Counted from the first letter of the stretch, positions 48,065 through 58,275 are shown. The stretch: DNA of 64,000 nucleotides from Ferrimonas aestuarii (GCF_005116665.1 NZ_SWCJ01000005.1:62001-126000); one strand, 5' to 3'. The notes: generated by a model from the sequence alone, not told the origin. Numbers and translations: made by a program.

Positions 48065-48318
48065 TTGTAAGTGAAGGTCAATTTTGAGTGTCACTTTCAA
48101 ATTTTTCACAGTGCTGTGACCTGGTTTGAAATTTTGACGTCAGAAATTTACGTGCTTTACTTACTGTAATGTAAGAGAAAATTGCTAAAAGCTGAATTAT
48201 TGGTCGAAAACTTTGATCTGATCGGCGATTTTTGACAGAGAGCGCAGTATAATTCCGCCCGGATGATAAGTTGTTTTACGACAAAATTTATAAAACTTAA
48301 CAAGAGGATGATGGGTTC

Positions 48319-49560
48319 ATGGGTATACTGATGAGCTTAGTAGGGGTGGCTACCCTAATCGGAATCGCTGTACTGCTGTCTACCGACCGCAAAGCGATTA
48401 ACTTACGCACCGTTGGTGGTGCATTTGGTATTCAGGCTGCATTGGGTGCGTTCGTACTGTACGTTCCAATCGGTAAAGATATCCTAGGTGGTATCTCATC
48501 TGCAGTATCAAACGTAATCTCTTACGCCAATGACGGTATTGGCTTCCTGTTCGGCGATCTGGCCAAGTTCAAAGTTGGCTTTATCTTCGCCATCAACGTT
48601 CTGCCAATCATTGTGTTCTTCTCTGCACTGATTGCCGTTCTTTACTACATGGGCATCATGCAGTGGGTTATCCGTATTATCGGTGGCGGCCTGCAGAAAG
48701 CTCTGGGTACTTCTCGTCCTGAGGCGATGTCTGCAACTGCAAACATCTTCGTTGGTCAAACTGAAGCACCTCTGGTAGTTCGTCCATTCATCCCAACCAT
48801 GACTCAGTCTGAATTGTTCGCAATCATGACTGGTGGTCTGGCGTCAGTAGCCGGTTCTGTACTGGCTGGTTACGCAGGTCTGGGTGTGCCTCTAGAGTAC
48901 CTGATTGCTGCATCCTTCATGGCGGCACCTGGTGGTCTGTTGATGGCGAAGCTGATGCATCCTGAAACTGAAGAAGCTCGTCAGGACATCGATGAAATCG
49001 GTGAAGCAGATGAAAAACCAGCGAACGTACTGGACGCAGCAGCTGCTGGTGCATCCTCTGGTATGCAACTGGCTCTGAACGTTGGTGCAATGCTGTTGGC
49101 CTTCATCGGTCTGATTGCCATGATCAACGGCATCATCGGTGGTATCGGTGGCTGGTTCGGTTACGGTGACCTGTCTCTGGAAATCATCCTGGGTTACGTA
49201 TTCGCTCCGCTGGCGTTCCTGATTGGTGTGCCATGGGAAGAAGCTCTGGTAGCAGGTTCCTTCATTGGTCAGAAGATCGTTGTTAACGAATTCGTTGCAT
49301 ACATCAACTTTGCCCCTTACCTGAGCGGTGAAGCCCTGATTAACGGTGTAGAGATGAGCAAGCACACCCAAGCGATTATCTCCTTCGCTCTGTGTGGTTT
49401 TGCTAACCTGTCTTCTATCGCAATTCTGCTGGGTGGTCTGGGTGCTATGGCGCCTAACCGTCGCGGCGATTTGGCTCGTCTGGGTATGCGTGCGGTTATC
49501 GCAGGCTCCATGTCGAACCTGATGAGTGCTACTTTGGCTGGCTTGTTCCTGTCACTGTAA
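48319..49560 (+). CDS. nupC: Concentrative nucleoside transporter NupC
   Basis: A 413-residue inner-membrane CNT-family symporter that takes up nucleosides with H+ or Na+. About eight to ten hydrophobic segments are seen. The nucleoside-binding signatures [20 protein letters not shown] (about 152-171) and the later [10 protein letters not shown] with [13 protein letters not shown] are typical. GAGG precedes the ATG. A 254-bp upstream region contains a TATAAT (48248-48253) and a TCACAGTGCTGTGA palindrome. It works with the downstream Tsx-like pores and Deo enzymes. Confidence 0.96.
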   Translation: MGILMSLVGVATLIGIAVLLSTDRKAINLRTVGGAFGIQAALGAFVLYVPIGKDILGGISSAVSNVISYANDGIGFLFGDLAKFKVGFIFAINVLPIIVFFSALIAVLYYMGIMQWVIRIIGGGLQKALGTSRPEAMSATANIFVGQTEAPLVVRPFIPTMTQSELFAIMTGGLASVAGSVLAGYAGLGVPLEYLIAASFMAAPGGLLMAKLMHPETEEARQDIDEIGEADEKPANVLDAAAAGASSGMQLALNVGAMLLAFIGLIAMINGIIGGIGGWFGYGDLSLEIILGYVFAPLAFLIGVPWEEALVAGSFIGQKIVVNEFVAYINFAPYLSGEALINGVEMSKHTQAIISFALCGFANLSSIAILLGGLGAMAPNRRGDLARLGMRAVIAGSMSNLMSATLAGLFLSL

Positions 49561-49568
49561 ACTCTCCT

Positions 49569-49594
49569 AGGCCGGGCAATTGCCCGGCCTTTTT
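49569..49594 (+). terminator. Terminator of nupC
   Basis: AGGCCGGGCA AT TGCCCGGCCT stem with a TTTTT tail, 8 bp after the stop. Confidence 0.88.
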
Positions 49595-49660
49595 GTATTA
49601 TCCGATGTCGGTTTCGATGAAGTCGCACATTACCGAAGTGGTTAAAGGGTAATTCCAACA

Positions 49661-49682
49661 GATCGACCTTAGGTCGATTTTG
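49661..49682 (+). terminator. Second hairpin before the first Tsx-like gene
   Basis: ATCGACC TTA GGTCGAT with TTTG following. It lies about 70 bp before the channel gene and could be a weak terminator or an attenuator. Confidence 0.4.
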
Positions 49683-49750
49683 CCGTATTGGAGGCACTTC
49701 ATCCTAGCCAGGGATAGCTGGTTATAACTCTATGGATCTTGGAGTGGATG

Positions 49751-50554
49751 ATGAAACACACAGTAAAATTGACTTTAGCGGCTGCGCTTTTCTGCCAACC
49801 TGTGATGGCGGAGCAGTACTACGGCTTTATGGATGTGTCCCTGAACTATCTGGACTGGACCGATAAAGCGGAAGACCGCACTAACCCTAATAAAGGGGGA
49901 CGAGGCGGTGCTAAAGAAGATTTCTTCTATCTCGAGCTTGAAGGTGGTGCCGGTTTTGACTGGGGCGACGTATATGGCTTTGTAGACTTTGAAAACCCCA
50001 CCAATTCTAACGACGGTCAGTTCTCTGACGAGGCCTTTGCCACCGACGGTTTCCGCATCGCCGCAAAAGGCACCTTTGCTTACAACCTCGGTAAGTCGAA
50101 CTGGAACTTCTATGGTCACATCTACAGTTTCACCGAATCCTCCTCTGGATTTTTTGATCAAAACGTGGTGGTAGGTGTTAGCTATGACATCTTTACTGAC
50201 TACGGTTTGTGGATGAAACCTTTCATCGGTGGCCACTATGAGAACCAGGGAGCGGCAGGCTCAGGGTGGAATGGCGGTATGCTTGGTTGGGTTTTGGGAT
50301 ACGACTTTCAGGTCGGCAAACAGAAGTTTTCCATTACCAATTGGCATGAAACCGAGTTTGCTCGGGATGATCAATTCCGCAGTAACGGCACGCAGTTTAA
50401 GCTTAACTCCGTCGGCTGGAATGGTGCTGTAGCCCTTTGGTGGCACCTGTCGAATAACTTTACCGGTGGATTCCAGTACCGTTATGCAGACCATAAACTG
50501 GGTACGGCAGCCTATCACGATGCGTTGATCTACACATTGAAATACAACTTCTAA
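49751..50554 (+). CDS. Tsx-family nucleoside-specific outer membrane channel, first copy
   Basis: A 267-residue outer-membrane protein with a cleaved signal peptide (hydrophobic 6-17, site PVMA-EQ near 20-22). The mature part is rich in aromatic, alternating beta strands and ends LIYTLKYNF, a phenylalanine-terminated barrel end suited to BAM. The EDFFYLELEGGAGFDWGDVYGF stretch is typical of the Tsx family, pores for deoxynucleosides and nucleosides. It follows nupC and differs strongly from the second copy at 51086. ATG 49751 has GGAG six bases upstream. Confidence 0.85.
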   Translation: MKHTVKLTLAAALFCQPVMAEQYYGFMDVSLNYLDWTDKAEDRTNPNKGGRGGAKEDFFYLELEGGAGFDWGDVYGFVDFENPTNSNDGQFSDEAFATDGFRIAAKGTFAYNLGKSNWNFYGHIYSFTESSSGFFDQNVVVGVSYDIFTDYGLWMKPFIGGHYENQGAAGSGWNGGMLGWVLGYDFQVGKQKFSITNWHETEFARDDQFRSNGTQFKLNSVGWNGAVALWWHLSNNFTGGFQYRYADHKLGTAAYHDALIYTLKYNF

Positions 50555-50578
50555 AAATTAACGCTGAGTTTCTCGTAA

Positions 50579-50604
50579 GCCCACACTTCAATGTGGGCTT
50601 TTTT
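50579..50604 (+). terminator. Terminator of the first Tsx-like gene
   Basis: GCCCACA CTTCAA TGTGGGC stem with six T, 25 bp after the stop. Confidence 0.82.
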
Positions 50605-50930
50605 GAGGCGATTATTTGAACAAAATATGCTGTCATCATTTTGAAATTAACCTGTATTAAAGTGTTGTTATTGTTCTCAGAGATGATCTGAGTGTTTTTT
50701 ATTCACTTCCTTTGAGTGCCTTTAGACGTCAATTTACTTTCTACCTGAAAGCTTGGTTTGTAATTTTATTACAAAAAAGATCTGAATATTTCTTGATTGA
50801 TATCGTTAAACACCAAAAAACGACCTTCATACAGATTAATTTTCGCTATTGATACAGAGCTGTATTTTCTTGATCCTTACCGGCAAAAATGAGCCAGAAT
50901 CGGGAAAAGTCTATGAAATTGGCATCAATC

Positions 50931-50946
50931 TGCGAGCAAGATCACA
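50931..50946 (+). promoter_or_regulatory. CRP-like site upstream of the second Tsx-like gene
   Basis: TGCGA-N6-TCACA matches the CRP consensus TGTGA-N6-TCACA at 9 of 10 positions. A promoter TTGTTC-16-TAAAAT (50995-51022) follows, placing the site about 90 bp before the expected start of transcription, which is near an accepted CRP distance. tsx, nupC and deo genes are CRP-controlled in E. coli. Confidence 0.55.
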
Positions 50947-51085
50947 ACCCTGGCAATTTTCACTTTATTTCTACTCGAAACCGGTCACAGCCGATTGTTC
51001 CAAAAATCGCTTTCGATAAAATGCGCCGTGCTTAAAGGATGTTGGAATCCAATTTTAATAATCTGTATTTATACAGGGGTTGATG

Positions 51086-51934
51086 ATGAAAAAAATTCTA
51101 GCCGGTGCAGCTCTAGCTGCTCTATCCATGAACGCTTTCGCTGCTGATTACTCTGACGGCGACATTCACAAGAACGACTACGCTTGGTCACAGTTCAACC
51201 TGATGTGGGCTGATAACCAGCTGCCTCAGCAAAACTCTGATCACTCTGGTCACGATTACATGGAGATGGAATTCGGCGGTCGTTCCGGCGTATGGTCTCT
51301 GTACGGTTACGTTGACGTATTCAACCTGACCAACTCCGATTCTCAAGATATCGGTGATGGCGGCGAGAAGATGTTCATGAAGTTCGCTCCACGTCTGTCT
51401 CTGGACGCGCTGACTGGCATCGACATGTCTTACGGCCCAATCAAAGAAGTTTACTTCTCTACTCTGTTTAACTGGGGTGGCGGTAACGTAGACGTTGATG
51501 GTAGCGGCGACGGTACTGTAAACAACTCTTTCTGGGGTATCGGTGCTGACGTTGACGTTGCATGGCTAGGTACCGTTGGTATGAACGTATATGGTCTATA
51601 CGATATCAACGCTAAGAAGTGGGATGGTTATCAGTTCTCTGCTAACTGGTTCAAGCCTTTCTACTTCTTCGAAAACAAGAGCTTCCTGTCTTTCCAAGGT
51701 TATGTTGATTACCAGTGGGGCATCGACGAAGTATCTTTCGGTGAAGGCAAAGCAAACCAGCTGAAAACTGACAAAGGTGGCGCTGCATTCTTCGGTCTGT
51801 ACTGGCACTCTAACCGCTACGCGATCGGTTACGGCCTGAAAGGCTTCAAAGACGTATACGGCCTGCAAGATGGCGGTGTAGTTGGCGAAACTACCGGCTG
51901 GGCAAACTACCTGTCCGTTACCTACAAGTTCTAA
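51086..51934 (+). CDS. tsx: Tsx-family nucleoside-specific outer membrane channel, second copy
   Basis: A 282-residue outer-membrane channel with a signal peptide ending NAFA-AD near residue 19. Diagnostic Tsx segments are NDYAWSQFNLMWADNQLPQQ near 29-48 and HDYMEMEFGGRSGVW near 56-70. The barrel ends with the VTYKF tail. E. coli Tsx admits nucleosides and is receptor for phage T6 and colicin K. Codon choice is strongly biased, which suggests high expression. AGGGG lies about six bases before ATG 51086; ATG 51083 and TTG 51080 precede it. Confidence 0.9.
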   Translation: MKKILAGAALAALSMNAFAADYSDGDIHKNDYAWSQFNLMWADNQLPQQNSDHSGHDYMEMEFGGRSGVWSLYGYVDVFNLTNSDSQDIGDGGEKMFMKFAPRLSLDALTGIDMSYGPIKEVYFSTLFNWGGGNVDVDGSGDGTVNNSFWGIGADVDVAWLGTVGMNVYGLYDINAKKWDGYQFSANWFKPFYFFENKSFLSFQGYVDYQWGIDEVSFGEGKANQLKTDKGGAAFFGLYWHSNRYAIGYGLKGFKDVYGLQDGGVVGETTGWANYLSVTYKF

Positions 51935-52346
51935 GCTAAACGCTTAAGACTAAAAGCCTCGATGCGATGCATCGGGGCTTTGTTGCTTTTAGGGGTGTTG
52001 TAAAAGTTCGGTTCGAACTTCCCGTAGCCCTTAAGCGACGTTTTGTTAGTAATTTTTCAACATTTAGTGTCCCGTGCGGTTGTATTCTTCATTTACTGCT
52101 GCCATGATGCTGGTCGTTGACAAATAGTTACTGCGGGAAAATGGAATTTTCGCTGGACGGGTGTTTCGTCCCTGTTTCTTCAAGGAACCAAGTCCGCGTC
52201 ACGGCATGTGAGCGGTGACCTCCTGAGCTAAATAGTTATGATTTTTTTTAGCCTGCCATTAATAGGTTTTGATTCTAAAAGCCACGTGCGAGTGACCAAT
52301 CTTTTTCTATACTGCTTTTAGTTAAATTTAGATCTGGAGACTCCCA
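51935..52346 (+). other. Intergenic region upstream of deoC
   Basis: There is no gene in these 412 bp. A terminator lies at the left end. A TTGACA (52117-52122) has no convincing -10 partner. TCACGGCATGTGA lies near 52199-52211. No perfect CRP, CytR or DeoR operator is seen by eye, although deoC is under such control in E. coli. Confidence 0.55.
51953..51981 (+). terminator. Terminator of the second Tsx-like gene
   Basis: AAAGCC(TC)GATGC GAT GCATC(GG)GGCTTT stem with a short TGTTG tail, about 18 bp after the stop. Confidence 0.75.
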
Positions 52347-53117
52347 ATGAGTGATATCAAAGCGGTTGCACAACGTGCACTACAACTGATGGACCTAACT
52401 ACCCTGAATGACGATGATACCGATCAGAAAGTCATTGAGTTATGTCACAATGCCAAAACCGCTGCCGGCACCACCGCCGCCATCTGTATCTACCCTCGCT
52501 TCATTCCTATTGCACGCAAGACTTTGCGTGAAATTGGTGCTGAGCAGGTTCAAATTGCCACTGTAACCAACTTCCCTCACGGTAACGACGACATCGATAT
52601 CGCTGTTGCTGAAACCAAAGCTGCTATTGCTTATGGTGCCGATGAAGTGGATGTGGTTTTCCCGTACCGTGCCCTGATGGCTGGTAACGAGCAAGTGGGT
52701 TTTGACCTGGTTAAAGCCTGTAAAGAAGCCTGTGGTGATGTACTGCTGAAAGTGATCATCGAAACCGGTGAACTGAAAGAGGAAGCGTTGATCCGTAAGG
52801 CGTCTGAAATCTCCATCGATGCCGGTGCTGACTTCATCAAAACCTCTACCGGTAAAGTGCCTGTAAACGCGACTCTGGAATCTGCCAAGATCATGATGAC
52901 CGTAATCAGCGAGAAAGACACCAACGTTGGCTTTAAGCCTGCTGGTGGCGTTCGTAACGCTGAGCAAGCCGGTGAATACCTGGATCTGGCTGCCTCCATC
53001 CTAGGCAAAGACTGGGTTAGCCCTAAGTCATTCCGCTTCGGTGCTTCCAGCCTGCTGGCTAGCCTGCTGCATACTCTAGAACTGGCAGACGCTCCTGCTG
53101 ATTCTAAAGGATATTAA
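52347..53117 (+). CDS. deoC: Deoxyribose-phosphate aldolase
   Basis: A 256-residue TIM-barrel aldolase splitting 2-deoxyribose 5-phosphate into acetaldehyde and glyceraldehyde 3-phosphate. The Schiff-base lysine is K165 in [10 protein letters not shown], equivalent to K167 in E. coli. A second active-site lysine lies in GFKPAGGVR near 199. [11 protein letters not shown] and KVIIETGEL add further family marks. It heads the deoC-deoA-deoB-deoD series; GGAG precedes the start. Confidence 0.98.
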   Translation: MSDIKAVAQRALQLMDLTTLNDDDTDQKVIELCHNAKTAAGTTAAICIYPRFIPIARKTLREIGAEQVQIATVTNFPHGNDDIDIAVAETKAAIAYGADEVDVVFPYRALMAGNEQVGFDLVKACKEACGDVLLKVIIETGELKEEALIRKASEISIDAGADFIKTSTGKVPVNATLESAKIMMTVISEKDTNVGFKPAGGVRNAEQAGEYLDLAASILGKDWVSPKSFRFGASSLLASLLHTLELADAPADSKGY

Positions 53118-53190
53118 TTACATCTGAGTTCCAATTTGTGATCTGGGTCTCCGGAAATTAGCGAAAGCTTGTCTACTATCAGTACATATT

Positions 53191-53204
53191 TCGTAAATTT
53201 ACGA
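53191..53204. promoter_or_regulatory. 14-bp perfect palindrome between deoC and deoA
   Basis: TCGTAAATTTACGA is an exact inverted repeat. A weak CRP-like TGTGA-N6-TCTCC lies at 53137-53152, and a long hairpin GTGCCGATTCC/GGAATCGG..GGCAC sits at about 53234-53269, just before the deoA ribosome site. Together they suggest separate control of deoA within the series. Confidence 0.4.
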
Positions 53205-53280
53205 CAACCCAGTTTCCTATTTTAACTTAGATGGTGCCGATTCCTGTTAATCGGGAATCGGCCGGCACTGGAGGCAAAGG

Positions 53281-54606
53281 ATGTTTCTACCACAAGAGAT
53301 TATCCGCAAGAAACGCAATGGTGAATCCCTGTCCGAGGAAGAGATTCGCTTCTTTGTAAAAGGGATCACCGACAACAGCGTCAGTGAAGGTCAAATCGCC
53401 GCATTTGCCATGGCGATCTACTTCAACGACATGCCGATGGATGAGCGCATTGCGCTGACCAAGGCGATGCGTGATTCAGGAATGGTACTGAACTGGGATG
53501 GTTACGGCTTTGATGGCCCAATCATCGATAAACATTCCACTGGCGGTGTTGGTGACGGCGTTTCACTGATGCTTGGTCCAATGATTGCCGCATGCGGCGG
53601 TTTTGTTCCTATGATCTCCGGTCGTGGCCTTGGCCATACCGGCGGTACCCTAGATAAGTTGGAGTCAATCCCTGGCTACAACATCACCCCTACTAACGAC
53701 GTATTTGCCAAAGTAGTCAAAGAAGCTGGCGTAGCGATTATCGGTCAAACCGGTGATCTGGCTCCTGCTGATAAGCGCTTCTACGGCATTCGTGATGTGA
53801 CCGCGACCGTCGAGTCCATTGCCACCATCACGGCGTCTATCCTGTCTAAAAAGCTGGCCTGCGGCCTAGATGCTTTGGTGATGGACGTGAAAGCCGGTAG
53901 CGGCGCATTCATGCCAACCTACGAAGCTTCCAAAGAGCTGGCTAAAAGCATCGTTGATGTGTCTAACGGCGCTGGCGTTGCCACTTCGGCATTGATCACC
54001 GACATGAACCAAACTCTGGCTAAGAGCGCGGGTAATGCGGTAGAGATTCGCGATGCGGTTAACTACCTGACCGGTGCGCACCGAGACCCACGCTTGCACG
54101 AAGTGACCATGTCACTGTCTGCTGAGCTATTGGTTCTGGGTAAACTGGCTGCCAATGTTGATGAAGCCCGTAGCAAGCTTCAAGAGGCACTGGACAGCGG
54201 CCGTGCTGCCGAGATCTTCGCCAAAATGGTGTTCGGTTTGGGTGGTCCAGTAGACTTCATCGATAAGATGGACATCTACCTGCCTAAGGCTGAGATTATC
54301 CGTCCTGTTTACGCTGATCAATCCGGCATCATTACCGCGATGGACACCCGTGCTATGGGTCTGTCAGTCGTTGGTCTGGGTGGCGGCCGCCGCGTACCAA
54401 CCGATGGTATCGATTACGCTGTGGGTCTGACCGACATCATCGGTCTGGGTCAGAAAGCCGACGCGGAACTGCCTTTGGCAACCGTTCACGCTCAGAACGA
54501 AGCTCAATTCGAAGAAGCTGCCGCCGCCGTGCGCAAAGCAGTGACCTTTGGCGACAGCTACCAAGCCACCGCAGATGTGTACGAAACCATCCGTAGCGGT
54601 GAGTAG
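53281..54606 (+). CDS. deoA: Thymidine phosphorylase
   Basis: A 441-residue enzyme (E. coli 440) that splits thymidine with phosphate into thymine and deoxyribose 1-phosphate. It begins [20 protein letters not shown]. The phosphate and nucleoside-binding segment [16 protein letters not shown] (about 83-98) is diagnostic, and the [15 protein letters not shown] motif follows near 119. GGAGG precedes ATG 53281. The stop is 8 bp from the deoB start. Confidence 0.98.
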   Translation: MFLPQEIIRKKRNGESLSEEEIRFFVKGITDNSVSEGQIAAFAMAIYFNDMPMDERIALTKAMRDSGMVLNWDGYGFDGPIIDKHSTGGVGDGVSLMLGPMIAACGGFVPMISGRGLGHTGGTLDKLESIPGYNITPTNDVFAKVVKEAGVAIIGQTGDLAPADKRFYGIRDVTATVESIATITASILSKKLACGLDALVMDVKAGSGAFMPTYEASKELAKSIVDVSNGAGVATSALITDMNQTLAKSAGNAVEIRDAVNYLTGAHRDPRLHEVTMSLSAELLVLGKLAANVDEARSKLQEALDSGRAAEIFAKMVFGLGGPVDFIDKMDIYLPKAEIIRPVYADQSGIITAMDTRAMGLSVVGLGGGRRVPTDGIDYAVGLTDIIGLGQKADAELPLATVHAQNEAQFEEAAAAVRKAVTFGDSYQATADVYETIRSGE

Positions 54607-54614
54607 GAGGAAGA

Positions 54615-55832
54615 ATGAAACGCGTATTTATTCTGATGATGGACTCTTTCGGCATCGGCGCAGCTGGTGACGCAGAGCAGTTCGGAGATGTTGGTGCTGA
54701 CACTTTTGGCCACATCGCCAAAGAGTGTGCTGATGGCAACGCAGAAGTGGGTCGCAGCGGCGCGCTACAACTGCCTAACTTGACCTCTTGGGGGCTAGTA
54801 AACGCAGCTCACGAGAGTACTGGTTCGGTTCCAGCTGGCATGAACGTCAATGCTGAAATTACCGGTGCTTACGGTCACGCGGCAGAGCTTTCATCCGGTA
54901 AAGACACCCCAAGTGGTCACTGGGAGATGGCTGGGGTTCCTGTACTGTTTGAGTGGGGCTACTTCCACGACAAGCAGAACTCGTTCCCGAAAGAGCTGAC
55001 GGACAAGATTCTAGCCCGCGCGGGTATTGAAGGTTTCTTGGGTAACTGTCATGCATCCGGTACTGCGATTTTAGAGCAGTTGGGTGAAAAGCACATGCAA
55101 ACCGGCTGGCCAATCTTCTACACTTCTGCAGACAGTGTATTCCAGATTGCCTGTCACGAAGAGACCTTTGGTCTGGAGCGCCTGTATGAGCTGTGTAAGA
55201 TCGCTCGTGAAGAGCTTGAGCCTTACACCATCGGTCGTGTCATCGCTCGCCCATTTGTGGGTGCAGGAGCGGCGGACTTTGCTCGTACCGGCAACCGCGC
55301 TGACTACGCCATTGAGCCACCAGCACCAACAGTGCTGGACAAGCTTAAAGACGCTGGCGGTCAGGTGGTGTCTGTAGGTAAAATTGCAGATATCTACGCT
55401 AACTGTGGCATCACTAAGAAAGTGAAAGGCACAGGTTTGGAAGCGCTTTGGGATCGTACCCTCGAGCAGGTTGATGAAGCCGGTGATAACACCATCGTAT
55501 TCACCAACTTTGTCGACTTCGATTCTTCGTTCGGCCACCGTCGTGACGTAAATGGTTACGCCAATGCGCTAGAATACTTTGATAAGCGTCTTCCTGAGCT
55601 TATGGAAAAATTAGGCGACGACGATGTGGTTATCGTTACCGCCGACCACGGTTGTGATCCTACCTGGACTGGTACCGACCACACCCGTGAGTACGTTCCT
55701 GTGCTGGTTTACGGCAAAAACGTTAAGCCTGGTTCCCTAGGCAAGCGTGAATCTTTTGCTGATATCGGCCAGTCCATTGCTTCCTATTTTGGCTTAGAAG
55801 CGATGGACTACGGAAAATCTTTTTTGAATTAA
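54615..55832 (+). CDS. deoB: Phosphopentomutase
   Basis: A 405-residue metal-dependent mutase (E. coli 407) of the alkaline phosphatase superfamily that converts deoxyribose 1-phosphate to the 5-phosphate and likewise ribose. The first metal site is MMDSFGIGA (8-16). The active-site threonine lies in [13 protein letters not shown] near 95-107, and a later metal site is ADHGCDPTW near 341. GGAGG lies before the start. It feeds deoC with its product. Confidence 0.98.
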   Translation: MKRVFILMMDSFGIGAAGDAEQFGDVGADTFGHIAKECADGNAEVGRSGALQLPNLTSWGLVNAAHESTGSVPAGMNVNAEITGAYGHAAELSSGKDTPSGHWEMAGVPVLFEWGYFHDKQNSFPKELTDKILARAGIEGFLGNCHASGTAILEQLGEKHMQTGWPIFYTSADSVFQIACHEETFGLERLYELCKIAREELEPYTIGRVIARPFVGAGAADFARTGNRADYAIEPPAPTVLDKLKDAGGQVVSVGKIADIYANCGITKKVKGTGLEALWDRTLEQVDEAGDNTIVFTNFVDFDSSFGHRRDVNGYANALEYFDKRLPELMEKLGDDDVVIVTADHGCDPTWTGTDHTREYVPVLVYGKNVKPGSLGKRESFADIGQSIASYFGLEAMDYGKSFLN

Positions 55833-55859
55833 CTGATGAAATAAAAAGGGGTCATACAG

Positions 55860-56564
55860 ATGGCAACTCCGCACATTAATGCACCAGCAGGCGCTTTCGC
55901 TGAAACCGTACTTTTCCCAGGCGATCCGCTGCGCGCTAAGTACATTGCTGAAACTTTCCTAGAGAACGTTGATCAGGTTACCGACGTACGTAACATGCTG
56001 GGCTTCACCGGTACCTACAAAGGCAAAAAAGTGTCTGTAATGGGTTCTGGTATGGGCATCCCATCTTGCTCCATCTACGCGAAAGAGCTGATCACCGAGT
56101 ACGGTGTGAAGAACATCATCCGTGTAGGTAGCTGTGGCGCAGTAAGCACCGACGTTAAAGTTCGTGATGTAATCATCGGCATGGGTGCTTGCACCGATTC
56201 CGGCGTAAACCGCACTCGTTTCAAAGGCTACGATTTCGCTGCTATCGCCGATTACGGCCTGCTGGCTGGCGTTGTTAAGTCTGCTGAAGCGGCTAATATC
56301 CCAGTGAAAGTAGGTAACGTTTACTCTGCTGACCTGTTTTACACTCCAGATCCAGAAATGTTCGACGTGATGGAAAAGATGAACGTACTGGGCGTAGAGA
56401 TGGAAGCGGCTGGCCTATACGGTGTTGCTGCTGAGTACGGCGCGAACGCTCTGTGCGTAGTAACCGTATCTGACCACATCCGTACTGGTGAAGCGACTAC
56501 CTCTGAAGAGCGTCAAAACACCTTCAACGACATGATCGTAATGACTCTGGACTCTCTGGTTTAA
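55860..56564 (+). CDS. deoD: Purine nucleoside phosphorylase DeoD-type
   Basis: A 234-residue hexameric-type phosphorylase that splits purine (deoxy)nucleosides to free base and pentose 1-phosphate. Family segments are [20 protein letters not shown] (3-22), [13 protein letters not shown] near 62-74, RVGSCGAVS near 87 and [12 protein letters not shown] near 179. The catalytic aspartate is in VSDH near 204. It closes the deo series with a shared terminator. Confidence 0.98.
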   Translation: MATPHINAPAGAFAETVLFPGDPLRAKYIAETFLENVDQVTDVRNMLGFTGTYKGKKVSVMGSGMGIPSCSIYAKELITEYGVKNIIRVGSCGAVSTDVKVRDVIIGMGACTDSGVNRTRFKGYDFAAIADYGLLAGVVKSAEAANIPVKVGNVYSADLFYTPDPEMFDVMEKMNVLGVEMEAAGLYGVAAEYGANALCVVTVSDHIRTGEATTSEERQNTFNDMIVMTLDSLV

Positions 56565-56591
56565 TTACCGGTAAGGTCGAGTATTACGAAT

Positions 56592-56617
56592 AAGCCGGTC
56601 TTTGACCGGCTTTTTTT
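56592..56617. terminator. Terminator between deoD and ytjB
   Basis: AAGCCGGTC TTT GACCGGCTT is a 9-bp stem with seven T on the plus strand. It touches the ytjB stop codon on the minus strand. Confidence 0.86.
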
Positions 56618-57236
56618 ATGCCTGCTTTTTTTGCTGCCGTTTCAATGCGCTCTGTTTAGCTCGTTTCAGAGACAGTGCCCGGGTTAGCAGAAATCCCACA
56701 AATCCTGCCAACACAAACAGCAGCGGTTGCTGCTTTTGCTGCTCTCTATCCAGTTGTCGACTGTCTTTAAAGAACAGTTGAGTGTTCATTCTCAGGCGGA
56801 TAAAGCCGATGTTTTTTTGTTGATAATCGACAGAGGCTATAAATGGCTCAAAACGACTGAGGGCTTGCTGCAGTTCATCGTCTTCCGGTTGCATGTTCTC
56901 AGGGAACAGACTCTGCGCCTGGCTGATGCGACGACCTTTATCGTCAAAGGCACTGGCGGACAGCACTCGTGGATCTAAGTTGAGCTGCATCATCAACCAG
57001 TCCAATTGTTCGTCATCTTGCTTGGCCATCGCCGGAGCGGCAGCAATCGCGGCGAGCTGCACCATCTGATCGGCCAGCTGTTTCGATTGCTGGTCTAACT
57101 GCTCAAGGCTTTGCCGTTGCTGCAGTTGCCAAAGGTTAAAGATGATTGCGACCAGCAATAGGGCGGTGAGAATCTTGGCCACACGGGCCAAAATCCTAAA
57201 TGGGTTATTGGTTGGTAGGATTTCCTTATCTTGCAC
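56616..57236 (-). CDS. ytjB: SMP_2 family membrane protein (YtjB/Smp)
   Basis: A 206-residue membrane protein of unknown function, found next to serB in gammaproteobacteria. A hydrophobic helix lies at about 18-38, a glutamine-rich coiled coil and periplasmic segment follow, and a second helix (LLFVLAGFVGFLLTRAL, near 170-186) precedes a basic cytoplasmic tail. GTG 57236 has AAGGGT seven bases upstream and is preferred over the in-frame TTG at 57302. It is divergent from serB, the same arrangement as E. coli. Confidence 0.8.
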   Translation of the reverse strand: MQDKEILPTNNPFRILARVAKILTALLLVAIIFNLWQLQQRQSLEQLDQQSKQLADQMVQLAAIAAAPAMAKQDDEQLDWLMMQLNLDPRVLSASAFDDKGRRISQAQSLFPENMQPEDDELQQALSRFEPFIASVDYQQKNIGFIRLRMNTQLFFKDSRQLDREQQKQQPLLFVLAGFVGFLLTRALSLKRAKQSALKRQQKKQA

Positions 57237-57339
57237 TCGGTTACCCTTGCTCCAGGCTATCGCTTCTGTGATCCTAAATCCTAACCAATTGAAATATACC
57301 AAATCAACTCATGGTCTAAAGCCGTAGTGCGGGATCGGA

Positions 57340-58218
57340 ATGAGCAGTTACAAACGGGATAAGGATTGTTGGATGAACTCTGGGCAAAGTATGGATTTGG
57401 TCTGCGTGGCGCGCAAGAGCGCCGAGCAGCAGGTGGTCGCCATGATATCGACCTTGGCCCTACCTGAACCTCAAAAAGGGGTATGGGGCCAATATGTGTG
57501 GTTTTGTTGGCCTCAAACTCAACACGTTGGCGGCAGCGATGCAGATAACTGGCAGTGGTTTCGCTTGCCGGTGGAGCGGCCTAGGTTAGATCAACCAGGG
57601 GTCTTGCTGATGGACATGGACTCCACCGCCATCGACATTGAATGCATCGATGAGATTGCCAGAGCCGCTGGGGTGTATGAACAGGTCAGTGAGGTCACCG
57701 AAGCCGCCATGCGGGGTGAGCTGGATTTCACTCAAAGCCTCAGGCAGCGGGTGGCGACGCTTAAGGGCACCTCGGTGGATGTGCTGGACCAGATTGCGGC
57801 CAATCTGCCGGTGAATCCAGGATTGGTTGAGCTGATTGCCGATCTCAAGCAAGCGGGATGGGTGGTAGCATTGGCCTCGGGGGGCTTTAACCGCATCGCC
57901 TCGAGTTTGGCCGAACAGCTGGGACTGGATCACTTTGAAGCCAATGAGCTGGTGGTTGAGCAAGGGCGATTAACAGGGGAGCTTGAGGGCGCCATCGTTG
58001 ATGCAGAAGCAAAGGCGAGAATTTTGCGCACCCTCGGGGAGCAATATGGCATCGAGCAATCACAGTGGATCGCCTTAGGGGATGGCTCTAACGATCTGGT
58101 CATGATGGCGGCAGCAGGGTTGGGAATTGGCTATCGTGCTAAGCCTGCGGTAGCGGCACAAGCGGATTGTCATCTGAGCCATTTAGATCTAGACGCCATC
58201 GCCACTTTGTTGATTTAG
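57340..58218 (+). CDS. serB: Phosphoserine phosphatase
   Basis: A 292-residue HAD-family enzyme for the last step of serine synthesis. The catalytic DMDSTAIDIE starts at D92, with D92 as the nucleophile and D94 as the acid/base. SGGFNRIA near 187 and GDGSNDLVM near 247 complete the HAD motifs. The N-terminal domain (1-80) is poorly conserved and shorter than a typical ACT-like region. ATG 57340 or ATG 57373 could start the protein; the latter has AAGGA eight bases upstream. It lies in the ytjB-serB-radA arrangement. Confidence 0.95.
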   Translation: MSSYKRDKDCWMNSGQSMDLVCVARKSAEQQVVAMISTLALPEPQKGVWGQYVWFCWPQTQHVGGSDADNWQWFRLPVERPRLDQPGVLLMDMDSTAIDIECIDEIARAAGVYEQVSEVTEAAMRGELDFTQSLRQRVATLKGTSVDVLDQIAANLPVNPGLVELIADLKQAGWVVALASGGFNRIASSLAEQLGLDHFEANELVVEQGRLTGELEGAIVDAEAKARILRTLGEQYGIEQSQWIALGDGSNDLVMMAAAGLGIGYRAKPAVAAQADCHLSHLDLDAIATLLI

Positions 58219-58275
58219 ATCACAAAAATCGGTTTAATCAGGGCTCTGATTCAACGTTGTCGGGAAAGGAGCCCC

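Larger units (their letters stand above)
50555..51085 (+). other. Intergenic region between the two Tsx-like genes
   Basis: There is no gene in these 531 bp. The first part has the terminator of the first channel gene. The middle is AT-rich, with an inverted repeat CTCAGA-5-TCTGAG (about 50677-50693). The right part holds a CRP-like site and a promoter for the second channel gene. Confidence 0.6.

Noticed and set aside
48106..48119. TCACAGTGCTGTGA palindrome before nupC as a CRP site
   Set aside because: The half-sites have the reverse polarity and spacing of a CRP site. A TTTGATCT half-site at about 48213-48220 lacks a matching second half.
52199..52211. TCACGGCATGTGA before deoC as a CRP or CytR site
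   Set aside because: The half-sites again have inverted polarity and no -10/-35 pair is convincingly near.
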